A stretch of 64,000 nucleotides of DNA from Lysinibacillus odysseyi (lineage in GTDB: Bacteria; Bacillota; Bacilli; Bacillales_A; Planococcaceae): positions 55,102 to 119,101 of the forward strand of contig JABUKB010000009.1 of assembly GCA_014595895.1 (NCBI GenBank), given 5' to 3'. Of the stretch, positions 9,650 to 18,384 are shown piece by piece. Positions within the stretch are counted from its first letter, which is position 1; each line of letters starts with the position of its first letter. A program made the position numbers and the translations under genes. Below the pieces are notes generated by a model. It saw only the letters and a list, made by a program, of their open reading frames with translations. It was not told where the DNA came from and did no database searches.

Positions 9650-12103
9650 CTATGCTTTATGTTGATCTGATTGTTCGTTTGTTTCTTCAGGTGTTACGAC
9701 TGCCTCTTCAGCAGCGTGAACAGTAGGTGCTTCGACATCTGCTTTTGGCGTATCTGATTCCGGTACATCTACCGCTACAACACCTTCTACATCCGGATGT
9801 ACTTCTTCGTGCATTGTATCGATTGGTGTTTCCTCTACCGTAGATGCTTGCTCCACTACAGCCTCATGAGCCACCATTTCTGCACTGCTCGATGGCGGTG
9901 CTACATCCGTTTTTGGTGATTCTGCCACCGGTACAGCTACGACACCTTCTTCAGCGATGATTTCTTCTGTTTCTTCTGCCGTTTCTTCCACCTGTGGCTC
10001 TCCACTACCGAATACCGCCCGTACTAATAGCTCTGCGATATCATACGTGCCTACAGAGTCTTCTACTTCTTTTGCTTTCGTACCATCCGACAGCATCGTT
10101 AAGCAGTACGGACAGCCTGACGAAATTACGGAAGCATCTGTTGCCAGTGCTTGCTCTGTACGGGCCACATTGACACGGTTACCCACATGCTCTTCCATCC
10201 ACATGAGACCGCCACCTGCGCCACAGCACATACCATCTTGGCGATTACGCTCCATCTCCACAAGGTTAACCCCTGGTATACCGCGTAAAATTTCACGTGG
10301 TGGATCGTATACATCATTGTAACGACCTAAGTAGCATGAATCATGGAAAACAATTGTTTCATGAACAGGATAGTTCATAGTTAAACGTCCCTGCTGGATT
10401 AAATCATATAACAGTTCTGTATGGTGAAGAACCTCACCGTTCCAGCCGAAATCCTGGTACTCATTTTTGAAAATATTGTACGCGTGCGGATCGATCGTCA
10501 CTATTTTTGTTACGTCATTTTTCTCGAACTCATCGATATTCGCTTGTGCTAACTCTTGGAATAAGAACTCATTTCCAAGACGACGCGGTGTATCACCGGA
10601 GTTTTTCTCTTTATTTCCTAAAATCGCAAACTTCACGCCTGCTTCATTCAGCAATTTAGCAAATGATAAAGCGATTTTTTGTGAGCGGCTGTCGAATGAC
10701 CCCATTGAACCAACCCAGAATAAATATTCGAAGCCATCCCCTGATTTCTTCGCTTCTTTTATTGTTGGAATATGGATCGTTTCATCCAATTCACGCCAGT
10801 TTTCTTTTTCTTTTCGGTTTAAGCCCCACGGATTTCCTTGACGCTCGATATTCGTCATCGCGCGCTGTGCATCTGGGTTCACTTTTCCTTCTGTCATCGT
10901 TAGGTAACGGCGCAGGTCGATAATTTTATCTACATGCTCGTTCATTACCGGACATTGATCTTCACAGTTACGGCATGTTGTACAAGCCCAAATTTCTTCT
11001 TCTGTAATCACGCCGCCGATTAGCTCGCGGTCATAGGCTGTTTCAAGTGTTGCTCCGCCTGCTGCCGCCATCGCCAATTGGTTCCCTTGTGTATTATTAA
11101 AGAATTGGAACGGCACCCATGGTTTTTGCTTTGTCACAACAGCTCCTGTAAACGTTAAGTGATCACGCATTTTTACAAGTAGGTCCATTGGCGAAAGCAT
11201 CTTTCCGGTACCCGTTGCAGGACACATATTTGTACAGCGTCCACATTCTACACAAGCATATAAATCTAGCAATTGCTTTTGCGTGAAGTCTTGGATTTTC
11301 CCAACACCAAGCACTGGCATATCTTCTTCATCTTCAGCCTCTTCCAATGCTGCAAAGTCGATTGGACGTAACGTGCCTCTACGTTCTAAACGGTTAACCC
11401 CGACATTGACAATACTTGTAATTAAGTGGAAGTGCTTGCCTTGTGGAATATACACTAAGAACGTTAATAAGAATAATAAGTGCACCCACCACATGAGATA
11501 AAAGACAGCCACAGCACCTGTTTCAGGTAACCATTGGAAAGCCCATGCGATACTTGAAGCAACTGGTTCATAAAGCGTTAAACCATGATCATGCCAAATC
11601 AGTCCCATACCATTAGCGATTAATGTGGAAGCCATCAGACCACCAATAAAAATTAATACTAAACCATTTTTCCAACCACGTTTTAGACGTGCTAACTTTT
11701 CTACATAGCGACGGTAAAATGCTCCTAATACTGCTACTAGAATGACAACGGCTACGATTTCCTGGAAGAATGTAAAGAACCCATAAAATCCACCAAGTGG
11801 TAAATGTGAACCTGGAGCTAAACCTTTCCAAATTAAATCAATCGCACCGAACTGCACCATTAAGAAACCATAGAAAAACAGTACGTGGATAAGTCCCATT
11901 TTCTTATCTTTCAATAATTTGGATTGTCCAAATACTTTTTCTACTAAATCACTAATACGTTCCCCTAATTTTTGATCGAAAGTATCCTTTTTTCCTAGCT
12001 GGATAAATTGATAGCGTGTTTTTAATAGATACGCAAATAATCCTACTGCATATAAGATCACCGCAATCGTTGCTACCCAGTTAATAATTAATAATGTACT
12101 CAA
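9650..12103 (-). CDS. fadF: FadF-like iron-sulfur heterodisulfide-reductase-type oxidoreductase
   Basis: An 817-residue membrane Fe-S protein (YwjF/FadF family) thought to pass electrons from beta-oxidation (via ETF) to quinone. N-terminal about 230 residues: five or six membrane helices like the nitrate-reductase gamma subunit. Then two 4Fe-4S clusters, CVECGRCTNMCP (about 283-294) and CTTCRNCEDQCP (about 378-389), then two CCG domains (HDSCYLGRYN...MCCGAGGG; SSGCPYCLTM). A C-terminal extension of about 115 acidic, low-complexity residues goes beyond the roughly 700 of B. subtilis YwjF. Start TTG with a GGGGGG Shine-Dalgarno; the only nearby ATG is out of frame. A FadR-type operator overlaps its promoter. 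Confidence 0.88.
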   Translation of the reverse strand: MSTLLIINWVATIAVILYAVGLFAYLLKTRYQFIQLGKKDTFDQKLGERISDLVEKVFGQSKLLKDKKMGLIHVLFFYGFLMVQFGAIDLIWKGLAPGSHLPLGGFYGFFTFFQEIVAVVILVAVLGAFYRRYVEKLARLKRGWKNGLVLIFIGGLMASTLIANGMGLIWHDHGLTLYEPVASSIAWAFQWLPETGAVAVFYLMWWVHLLFLLTFLVYIPQGKHFHLITSIVNVGVNRLERRGTLRPIDFAALEEAEDEEDMPVLGVGKIQDFTQKQLLDLYACVECGRCTNMCPATGTGKMLSPMDLLVKMRDHLTFTGAVVTKQKPWVPFQFFNNTQGNQLAMAAAGGATLETAYDRELIGGVITEEEIWACTTCRNCEDQCPVMNEHVDKIIDLRRYLTMTEGKVNPDAQRAMTNIERQGNPWGLNRKEKENWRELDETIHIPTIKEAKKSGDGFEYLFWVGSMGSFDSRSQKIALSFAKLLNEAGVKFAILGNKEKNSGDTPRRLGNEFLFQELAQANIDEFEKNDVTKIVTIDPHAYNIFKNEYQDFGWNGEVLHHTELLYDLIQQGRLTMNYPVHETIVFHDSCYLGRYNDVYDPPREILRGIPGVNLVEMERNRQDGMCCGAGGGLMWMEEHVGNRVNVARTEQALATDASVISSGCPYCLTMLSDGTKAKEVEDSVGTYDIAELLVRAVFGSGEPQVEETAEETEEIIAEEGVVAVPVAESPKTDVAPPSSSAEMVAHEAVVEQASTVEETPIDTMHEEVHPDVEGVVAVDVPESDTPKADVEAPTVHAAEEAVVTPEETNEQSDQHKA

Positions 12104-12220
12104 AACATTTCCCCCCTTGCCCGTAATTGCTTGTACAACAAGCTACTCTATATTCTTATGCTTGTCCCCCAACCATTTACTAGTATTTTATGGCACTTCC
12201 ATATTCGCACTATTGATAAT

Positions 12221-12249
12221 ATTGTAATAATGAATGAGCATTCAGTCAA
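12221..12249 (-). promoter_or_regulatory. fadF promoter with overlapping FadR-type operator
   Basis: Minus strand: TTGACT (12244-12249), 17-bp spacer, TACAAT (12221-12226). Inside is TGAATGAGCATTCAGTCA (12231-12248), a 7-4-7 inverted repeat TGAMTGA-N4-TCAKTCA that matches the B. subtilis FadR box as I recall it. The operator covers the -35 and spacer, the expected position for repression relieved by long-chain acyl-CoA. Confidence 0.75.
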
Positions 12250-12340
12250 CTCCTTTTCCTAGTAAACGTCAGAAAATTTGGTATTATTTATTAAAGTAGC
12301 ATATGCTAGAAATGATTTCTATAATAAAACACACGAAAAA

Positions 12341-12380
12341 TAGAAAAATCGTCACTCAACGAGAAGATGAATGACGATTT
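12341..12380 (-). terminator. Terminator of the btuFCD-pduO operon
   Basis: Stem AAATCGTCA / TGACGATTT around an approximately 17-nt loop, followed on the minus strand by TTTTTC and a T-rich run. Repeat copy 2 separates it from the pduO stop by about 210 bp. Confidence 0.65.
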
Positions 12381-12387
12381 CATTATT

Positions 12388-12602
12388 TTACCCCGCATTA
12401 ACGGGTAGTAAGGCTCCCACCTAAAAGGTTAAAAAAATCAAGAAGTATAGGTGGGAGATCAACTACCCGTAAAAGCCCGATTGGTTCGGGCCAACACGAT
12501 GTTGGTTACACAAGCGTTGCCACAGGACGTGGCGAACTTAGCTTGTGTTCCTTATTCACCAGTGGGGATGAAAAACCCCCACGGATTGAAGTTTCACTTT
12601 AT
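12388..12602 (+). repeat. Dispersed structured repeat, copy 2 (longest form)
   Basis: A 215-bp element on the plus strand, beginning after TTTTAC with CCCGCATTAACGGG and ending GAAGTTTCACTTTAT. Stem ACGGGTAGT/ACTACCCGT is perfect, extended by CTCCCACCT/AGGTGGGAG with a variable A-rich apical loop. Then come GCCCGA/TCGGGC, CCAACACGATGTTGG, CACAAGC/GCTTGTG with inner GCCAC/GTGGC, and GTGGGG/CCCCAC. The far end supplies the pduO stop codon (antisense). No ORF. Confidence 0.9.
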
Positions 12603-13162
12603 TTAAATACATCTGCGCTTCTTTCATACTCTATGTCTGAAATTTTCAAGCGGAAATTAACGACACGTGCAGCAGCGAACAGGTAGTCTGATAGACGATT
12701 TAAGTATTTTTGCACGATTGGTGATACATCCTCTACCTCTGTCATCAACGTCACTGCTTGGCGTTCTGCACGGCGAGCCACTGTCCGAGCGATATGCAAT
12801 GTCGCAGCCGCTGGTGAACCACCTGGCAAAATAAACTTTTTCAGCGGTGGTGCTTCTTCTGAAAGAACATCAATACGCCCTTCTAACACTTCAATCGGCG
12901 CTTCTGTTAATTTATAGACACGCTCTTTCATCACATTTGCTAAATCCCCGCCTCCATCAAATAATTCATGTTGGATAGCTTCTAAATCTTTTAAAATATC
13001 ACCAAACAGCTCTCGATCCTCTAACTCTGTCATCGCTTTCCCGATAAATGAATTCAGTTCATCGATTGTGCCGTAAGCTTCTACACGTACATGGTCTTTT
13101 GGTACACGTCCTCCGATGATACTTGTCTTGCCTTTATCCCCTGTTTTTGTATAAAGCTTCAT
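12599..13162 (-). CDS. pduO: Cob(I)alamin adenosyltransferase, PduO type
   Basis: A 187-residue ATP:cob(I)alamin adenosyltransferase that makes adenosylcobalamin, the cofactor of IcmF encoded 10 kb away. N-terminal KLYTKTGDKGKTSIIGG is the ATP-binding signature; YGTIDELNSFIG and the C-terminal RLSDYLFAAAR are family motifs. I place the start at the ATG of MKLYTKTG (13162), because AAAGGG lies 8 bp upstream and the three earlier codons are too close to it. It begins 5 bp after the btuD-cbiZ stop and is last in the riboswitch-controlled operon. The TAA stop comes from repeat copy 2. Confidence 0.92.
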   Translation of the reverse strand: MKLYTKTGDKGKTSIIGGRVPKDHVRVEAYGTIDELNSFIGKAMTELEDRELFGDILKDLEAIQHELFDGGGDLANVMKERVYKLTEAPIEVLEGRIDVLSEEAPPLKKFILPGGSPAAATLHIARTVARRAERQAVTLMTEVEDVSPIVQKYLNRLSDYLFAAARVVNFRLKISDIEYERSADVFK

Positions 13163-13167
13163 CTCCA

Positions 13168-14640
13168 TCACCCTTTTTCATTTATTTTGCTCTGCTTATA
13201 CCGCTCAATTGCCGTCAGCGTGGTTTCAAAAACGCCTTGGCCGATAAGCTTCCCAACTGCTGTAATCGGTCCCGCATAAGGCATTTCCTCACCATATTGT
13301 GTAGCCGCAATCAGTAAACTATCCGTAGCAGTACCCGTAGCGATCGTACCTGTGTGCGAATCCCTTATTTGTTGCTCAGCTAAAGCTTTTGTTTTGGCCT
13401 CTGTCGCTGTGATCATTGCTTGATAAAAAGCTTCATCTGTTAGTTTACCATTGATGATGACCCAAGTATTAATTGTGCCAATATGCGGGAGATCATCTCG
13501 TTCAAACGTTCGCGTAGCATCGACAGCGTTCCCCACTCCTGCTGTTACCATTACAACAATGCTACATGTTTCATGTGAAAAAGAGCGAATAGCCGCTAAA
13601 TTTGTCTGAACCGCTGTCAGCATCATGACGGTATTTGTCGAAGAAAATTGTTGCTCCTGCAAAAACTGTCTGGCTTCCTCTTTGACATGTGCCAGATCTA
13701 TATCAGGGGCAATCGAACGGTTGAGCAATGTGTCATACCAACCCATTCCCGGATTGTGGACAGCAGAAGAAATCACCTTCAGGGCCTTATCTGTCTTCAA
13801 TTGTATATATGCAGGCAATATTTGAATATGCTCTGCCGTGACTGTTTCTTGTCTTACCGCCTGCTCAGATGGCATCATCGTAATCTGCGGCTTTGGCATT
13901 TCCGGATGGGCATAAGTCGATACTTGAGCATCATACACTGTGCTAATTTGCTCTTGTAGTACAACCTCATGCGGCGGACCATATGCTTTCACCATTCCGT
14001 TTTCTAGCAATAATAAGTCATCACAGTAAAGAGAAGCCAAATTGATATCATGGAAAATCGACACGACTGTTACACCGCACTCTGTCGCCTCTTTGCGGAT
14101 TAAATCTAAAATTTGCTTTTGATGGGCAATATCTAAATGATTGGTCGGCTCGTCCAGCAGTAAAATTTGAGAAGACTGGGCTAACGCTTGCGCGATAAAG
14201 ACCCGTTGCTGCTCCCCGCCTGACAAAAATTCCATCTGCGTATCGCGATATTTTAAGATATCCGTTTGAATCATTGCGCTTACTACCGCTTGCTCGTCCG
14301 CCTCTGACCAGCTAGAGAAAAAACCTGTTTGATACGGATAACGACCGAGCGATACCGCATCATATACAGTGCTTGAAAATCCATTGGCATGGAGCTGCGG
14401 GAGCACAGCCATCTTTTTGGCCAAGTCCTTTGTCGAGTACGTTTTCATATTGCGCTCCTCGATATGCACTTCCCCTTCTAACGGCGACACACTCCCGCTT
14501 ATGCATTTCAGCAATGTGGTTTTTCCGCTTCCATTCGGACCCAGTATCCCGAGGATTTTACCTTTTTCTACTTTAAACGACACATTTTTAACAATAGGTA
14601 CACCGCCATACCCGCCTGAAATATTTTCAACTTTTAACAT
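13168..14640 (-). CDS. btuD: Cobalamin ABC transporter ATPase fused to CbiZ amidohydrolase
   Basis: A two-domain protein of 490 residues. Residues 1 to about 260: ABC ATPase with Walker A LGPNGSGKTT, signature LSGGEQQR, Walker B ILLLDEPTNHLD and the H-loop SIFHDINLAS. Residues about 280-485: CbiZ domain (adenosylcobinamide amidohydrolase), with MTAGVGNAVDATR, INTWVIING and GTATDSLLIA, which remodels imported cobamides for salvage. The start is the ATG overlapping the btuC stop (TAATG); the open frame extends further upstream but without support. Similar BtuD-CbiZ fusions occur in Bacillus (YvrA-like). Links import to cobinamide salvage. Confidence 0.9.
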   Translation of the reverse strand: MLKVENISGGYGGVPIVKNVSFKVEKGKILGILGPNGSGKTTLLKCISGSVSPLEGEVHIEERNMKTYSTKDLAKKMAVLPQLHANGFSSTVYDAVSLGRYPYQTGFFSSWSEADEQAVVSAMIQTDILKYRDTQMEFLSGGEQQRVFIAQALAQSSQILLLDEPTNHLDIAHQKQILDLIRKEATECGVTVVSIFHDINLASLYCDDLLLLENGMVKAYGPPHEVVLQEQISTVYDAQVSTYAHPEMPKPQITMMPSEQAVRQETVTAEHIQILPAYIQLKTDKALKVISSAVHNPGMGWYDTLLNRSIAPDIDLAHVKEEARQFLQEQQFSSTNTVMMLTAVQTNLAAIRSFSHETCSIVVMVTAGVGNAVDATRTFERDDLPHIGTINTWVIINGKLTDEAFYQAMITATEAKTKALAEQQIRDSHTGTIATGTATDSLLIAATQYGEEMPYAGPITAVGKLIGQGVFETTLTAIERYKQSKINEKG

Positions 14641-15635
14641 TAGCTCATCCGCCCTTTTCGCTGCTTCAAGAAAATATACGCAAACACCGGTGCACCGATA
14701 AATGCTGTAATCACACCGATGGGCAATTCTGTCGGCGCAATGATCGTACGAGACACTAAATCGCAAATCACGAGTAAACTCGCCCCGTTTAAAAAGGAAA
14801 TGACAAGCAAATGGCGATGATCGGGACCGATGACCATGCGCACCATATGCGGCACGACCAGCCCTACAAAGCCAATCGTTCCCGATACGGCAACAGCAGC
14901 CCCGGTTAACACCGACCCTGCTACCAAAATAAACATTTTACTGCGCCTTACATCGACACCCAAATATTTCGCGCGTTCTTCACCATAGACAAGGGCATTC
15001 AATTCACGTCGATAAAGCCATAAAATCAAGCCGCCTGCAATGACGAAAGGTAAGATTAACCGAACATGTGACCAGCCGCGCATGGATACACTACCTAGCA
15101 GCCAGCCAATAATGGAACGCAGCTCTTCACCTGTTAAGGCAATCATCAGTGAAATGCAAGCACTTAAAAACGAACTAAAAATGACACCTGTTAAAATCAG
15201 CGTTTCCATTTTAAGAGAACGGTCTACTATCTTGGCGAAGCTTAGAACGGCAATTAATGTAATAATCGCCCCGATCATACTGAACAGCGGCAAGGAAAAT
15301 GCGCCGATGAACGGCAAAGAAACACTAAAGAAAATCGTGAAAACTGCCCCGACCGAAGCACCCGATGAAATACCAAGCGTATACGGATCGGCTAGCGGAT
15401 TTTTTAATAATCCTTGGAAGGCTGCACCGGCAATGGCAAGTGACGCTCCCACTAAAGCGGCTAATAGGACCCGCGGCATCCGAATATTCCAAAGGATACT
15501 ATAGGCTGCCGCATCACTGTCATCCCATAATGTAGTGAGCGGGATGGATACAGAACCAATTGATACCCCGCACCAAATGCTAATCAATAATACAGCGAAC
15601 GATACGATATAAGCCGCTGTATATTTCTTTATCAT
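14640..15635 (-). CDS. btuC: Cobalamin ABC transporter permease
   Basis: A 331-residue FecCD/BtuC-type permease with nine or ten hydrophobic helices. Motifs: NIRMPRVLLAALVGASLAIAGAAFQGLL in spaced form (N-RLPR-x-AxLxGAxLaxaGxxxQ), NPLADPYTLGISSGASVGA and the C-terminal GLVVPHMVRMVIGPDHR coupling loop to the ATPase. Overlaps btuF by 4 bp and btuD by 1 bp, so translation is coupled. Confidence 0.92.
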   Translation of the reverse strand: MIKKYTAAYIVSFAVLLISIWCGVSIGSVSIPLTTLWDDSDAAAYSILWNIRMPRVLLAALVGASLAIAGAAFQGLLKNPLADPYTLGISSGASVGAVFTIFFSVSLPFIGAFSLPLFSMIGAIITLIAVLSFAKIVDRSLKMETLILTGVIFSSFLSACISLMIALTGEELRSIIGWLLGSVSMRGWSHVRLILPFVIAGGLILWLYRRELNALVYGEERAKYLGVDVRRSKMFILVAGSVLTGAAVAVSGTIGFVGLVVPHMVRMVIGPDHRHLLVISFLNGASLLVICDLVSRTIIAPTELPIGVITAFIGAPVFAYIFLKQRKGRMS

Positions 15636-16576
15636 TCAGCAAATACCTCTGGATAAATCACTTTAGCGATAGACTCTACTCCTTCTGCTATACGTGGACC
15701 TTGACGGCTTGTTGTATCTGCATCTACAAGCCCAATTGCATCATCTTTTATTGCTGTCATTGTACTAAATGCCGGATTGTTTTTAATAACATCGACATCT
15801 TCCTCATATGTAAAAATAAGAGTATTTGGATTTGCTGCAACCAAATCCTCCGCACTATACATCGGCCAGCCTTCTTGCTGCACAATGTTTTCTACGTTAA
15901 TCACCTTCAGCATTTCATTCATAAATGTCTGCTGCCCCACCGCATAGATATCCGGTGTTGTTCCAACAATCATAAATGCAGTACGCGGCTCGGCATCCTT
16001 CACTTTGTCTTGAATAGCTTGCAGCTTCGTTTCAATATTTTCTACAATCTCTTCTGCTTGCTCTGTACGGCCTGTTAAAGCACCGATTTCTTCAATCGTT
16101 TCGTACGTCTCTTCAAAAGTTGTCGCATTATCTACAACAAATACTTCAATATTAGCTGCTTCTAATTGTGTAATCAATTCATCTGAAAACATACTTGATT
16201 CATGTGCAAAAACAAGGTCCGGCTCAAGGGAAACAATGGTTTCCAAATTATATTCAATCCCGCCGACACGTGTTTTTTCTGCTACCTGTTCTGGATAATT
16301 GTCATTGTCATTGACACCGACAATTTCTTCATCTAGCCCTAATTCAAATAAAATTTCCGTGTTCGAAGGTGTCAATGAAACAATACGTTCTGGCGCCTCT
16401 TCTACCGTGATTTCATTCCCTAACGCATCCTTTAATGTTACAGGGAATGCCGCTGCAGTGTCCTCTGTTGTTGTATCCGTTGCTTTTTCTGTAGTGCTGT
16501 CCTGCTTCTCGTCACCGCATGCTGCTAAACTTAGTGCCAATACAGCTGCTCCTGCTAATCCCCAAAACTTCTTCAT
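15632..16576 (-). CDS. btuF: Cobalamin-binding lipoprotein
   Basis: A 314-residue substrate-binding lipoprotein. Signal peptide with lipobox LSLAAC (Cys at about 20), an acidic linker (KQDSTTEKATDTTTED), then a type III periplasmic-binding fold (PERIVSLTPSNTEILFELG; EPDLVFAH). First gene after the cobalamin riboswitch, which points to B12/cobinamide rather than iron-siderophore binding. SD AAGGAGG lies immediately behind the end of repeat copy 3. Confidence 0.9.
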   Translation of the reverse strand: MKKFWGLAGAAVLALSLAACGDEKQDSTTEKATDTTTEDTAAAFPVTLKDALGNEITVEEAPERIVSLTPSNTEILFELGLDEEIVGVNDNDNYPEQVAEKTRVGGIEYNLETIVSLEPDLVFAHESSMFSDELITQLEAANIEVFVVDNATTFEETYETIEEIGALTGRTEQAEEIVENIETKLQAIQDKVKDAEPRTAFMIVGTTPDIYAVGQQTFMNEMLKVINVENIVQQEGWPMYSAEDLVAANPNTLIFTYEEDVDVIKNNPAFSTMTAIKDDAIGLVDADTTSRQGPRIAEGVESIAKVIYPEVFAE

Positions 16577-16591
16577 CCTTACTTCCTCCTT

Positions 16592-16779
16592 ATAAAGTGA
16601 AACTTCAATCAGTGGGGGTTTTCTTCATCCCCCACTGATTGTTAGTTGAACCAATCGGGCTTTTACGGGTAGTTGATCTCCCGCCTATCCTTTTCGCCCT
16701 TGTTAAACCTAGAGGCGGGAATCTTGCCTCTGCCGCTACGCTTTCGAGGCAGATAATTACTACCCGTTAATGCGGGATA
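16592..16779 (-). repeat. Dispersed structured repeat, copy 3 (inside the btuF leader)
   Basis: A 188-bp element read on the minus strand from CCCGCATTAACGGG, directly after the riboswitch terminator's T run (TTTTTTTATTAT), to GAAGTTTCACTTTAT, directly before AAGGAGG of btuF. It keeps the ACGGGTAGT/ACTACCCGT stem, GCCCGATTGGTTCAAC and a perfect CAATCAGTGGGGG/CCCCCACTGATTG hairpin. It lacks the central hairpin block of copies 1-2 and has an enlarged apical loop containing its own TGCCTC/GAGGCA stem. Confidence 0.9.
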
Positions 16780-16781
16780 AT

Positions 16782-16812
16782 AAAAAAAGGCTTCTCCTAA
16801 AGAGAAACCTGG
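16782..16812 (-). terminator. Expression-platform terminator of the cobalamin riboswitch
   Basis: Minus-strand stem AGGTTTCTC / GAGAAGCCT followed by seven T. It lies about 65 nt downstream of the B12-box end and upstream of btuF, as expected for transcriptional control when cobalamin is bound. Confidence 0.8.
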
Positions 16813-16874
16813 AATCGGCTAAATATAAATATATAAAAAAGCATCTAGCCACCATCCTATCCTCGTAGGTTTTT

Positions 16875-17058
16875 TTCGGTGTTCATAAAGGCAGGTCTCC
16901 TGGCTTATGCATCAAACGTTTTCTGCACCTTCCCAATTCAATCAGTGGCATTCGCAAAAAACTAGCATTTACAGTGACGGGACCGCGCCGGAATCGCACC
17001 GGCTTCCCTATTATCTTTGCCTGTAAGCAAAGAACCTTTACTACTTATGAAATTTTCC
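16875..17058 (-). promoter_or_regulatory. Adenosylcobalamin riboswitch
   Basis: On the minus strand the aptamer shows GCCGGTGCGATTCCGGCGCGGTCCCGTCACTGTA (in parts: GCCGGTGCGATTCCGGC, GGTCCCGTCACTGT), GCCACTG, GGGAAGG and the B12 box AGCCAGGAGACCTGCC, in consensus order. A sigma-A promoter (TTTGCA 17092-17097, 16-bp spacer, TATAAT 17070-17075) starts it. It controls btuF-btuC-btuD/cbiZ-pduO. Confidence 0.95.
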
Positions 17059-17069
17059 AACTGCTACAT

Positions 17070-17097
17070 ATTATACATCAAAATCTGCAAATGCAAA
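17070..17097 (-). promoter_or_regulatory. Sigma-A promoter of the cobalamin operon
   Basis: Minus strand TTTGCA - 16 bp - TATAAT, about 10 nt upstream of the riboswitch 5' end. Confidence 0.6.
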
Positions 17098-17117
17098 GAA
17101 TGATTTTTTTACACCGC

Positions 17118-18266
17118 TTACTTTAAAGCAGTTTCTGCTACGCGAATCATTGTCACATCATCCATCGGCGGATTATGCAATCCTACCCGCACATCGCGAT
17201 AATAACGCTGTAATGGGTTATCATTTTGTAGACTCTTTGCTCCTACCAGTCGCATTGCTTTATCCACTACCTCAATTGCAGCATTTGTGACAATCGTTTT
17301 TGCTACACCTAACTCATTTGTCATATGCATACGACGCTCTGTATCATCATAGCACTCAGCCGCCCCGTAAAGAGCAAACCGTGCCTGCGCAATGGCTATA
17401 TCGATTTCTGCTATGAGGGCGCGCACATTTGGCAGCTCTGAAATTGTTCCTTTGATACTATTGGGCGAATGTGTTTTCGCAAATTGAACGGCATAATCCC
17501 GTGCTGCTTGTGCAATTCCTAAGTAGGTAGCTGGAATTAACAGTTGCCAACCGGGCTGTGCGATACGTTTACGATCAGATCCAAGTTCGACAAAGGCTTC
17601 TTCCGGCACATGCACATTCTCTAATACCAAATCATGGCTACCTGTTCCCCGCATCGACAATACATCCCAGTTTTCCTCAATCGTGACACCCGGCATATCG
17701 TGGGGGATAAGGAAATAGCCTGTTTCTCCAAGCTCTTCTACTGATGCTGCTACTAGAAAATAATCCAAGCCGTAAGAACCTGTTGTGTAATTTTTACGCC
17801 CATTCAGCAGCCAGCCTTCACCGTGGCGTACCGCATTTGTCGCCATTTGACCACCACGCAGCGGACTTCCCATCGCAAATTCACTTACTGCACGATTTGT
17901 GATTGCACCAGCGTTCACTTTTTCTGCGAATTGCTCTAGTAATTGTGGTTGCCAGTAGCGATATTCATAGAGCTCCCCCACTGTCAGCAACGTCCATGTC
18001 ACAATCAGGGCTGTGCTGCCATCTAGGCTTCCTAGCTTTTCCTGTGCCAGCACGGCATCGTATACGTTGTAGCCTGCCCCGCCATATGTAGTTGGTAATG
18101 TTAATTTGGTATAGCCAATTTGTCGTAATCGATTTAGATTTTCAGTCGGAAACGCCCCGTCTTCATCAATCTGGCGTGCCGTTCGGTCAAATACCGGGCG
18201 TAATGCCTCTAGCTTTTCATCCCACTCCTGATGACTTGGTTTCTTATAAAATACCGATTTATTCAT
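17118..18266 (-). CDS. Acyl-CoA-dehydrogenase-superfamily flavoprotein
   Basis: A 382-residue protein with the ACAD fold: N-terminal helical domain, SEFAMGSPLRGGQ in place of the usual TEPxAGSD, WLLNGRKNYTTGS, and MRLVGAKSLQNDNPLQRYYRDVRVG, which replaces QxxGGxGY...RxxRD. Those substitutions place it nearer the DszC/SfnB-type flavin-dependent branch than the classical fatty-acid enzymes, so a monooxygenase or unusual acyl substrate is possible. I choose the ATG at 18266, because GGGGG sits about 6 bp upstream; the GTG four codons earlier has no ribosome site. It follows the B12 operon promoter and appears monocistronic. Confidence 0.75.
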   Translation of the reverse strand: MNKSVFYKKPSHQEWDEKLEALRPVFDRTARQIDEDGAFPTENLNRLRQIGYTKLTLPTTYGGAGYNVYDAVLAQEKLGSLDGSTALIVTWTLLTVGELYEYRYWQPQLLEQFAEKVNAGAITNRAVSEFAMGSPLRGGQMATNAVRHGEGWLLNGRKNYTTGSYGLDYFLVAASVEELGETGYFLIPHDMPGVTIEENWDVLSMRGTGSHDLVLENVHVPEEAFVELGSDRKRIAQPGWQLLIPATYLGIAQAARDYAVQFAKTHSPNSIKGTISELPNVRALIAEIDIAIAQARFALYGAAECYDDTERRMHMTNELGVAKTIVTNAAIEVVDKAMRLVGAKSLQNDNPLQRYYRDVRVGLHNPPMDDVTMIRVAETALK

Positions 18267-18384
18267 TTTTTCCCCCACTTTCTAACGAAAAAGCTATTTC
18301 TATTCTCTCGCTAATTGGGGATTTCTTCAAGCGGCAGGGGTTATATGCCAAGGGAACTTATACAACAGATGTGCGCACTTATAC

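Noticed and set aside
15040..15504. A 154-codon open frame antisense to btuC, and similar long antisense frames over fadF, mmgA and the chemoreceptors.
   Set aside because: They are shadows of strongly coding genes with clear motifs on the other strand; none has a convincing start and ribosome site.
16930..16960. The riboswitch contains CACTGATTGAA, also found in the end hairpin of the dispersed repeat.
   Set aside because: The riboswitch segment is explained by the conserved cobalamin aptamer (GCCACTG...GGGAAGG); the 11-nt match has no extended similarity to the repeat.
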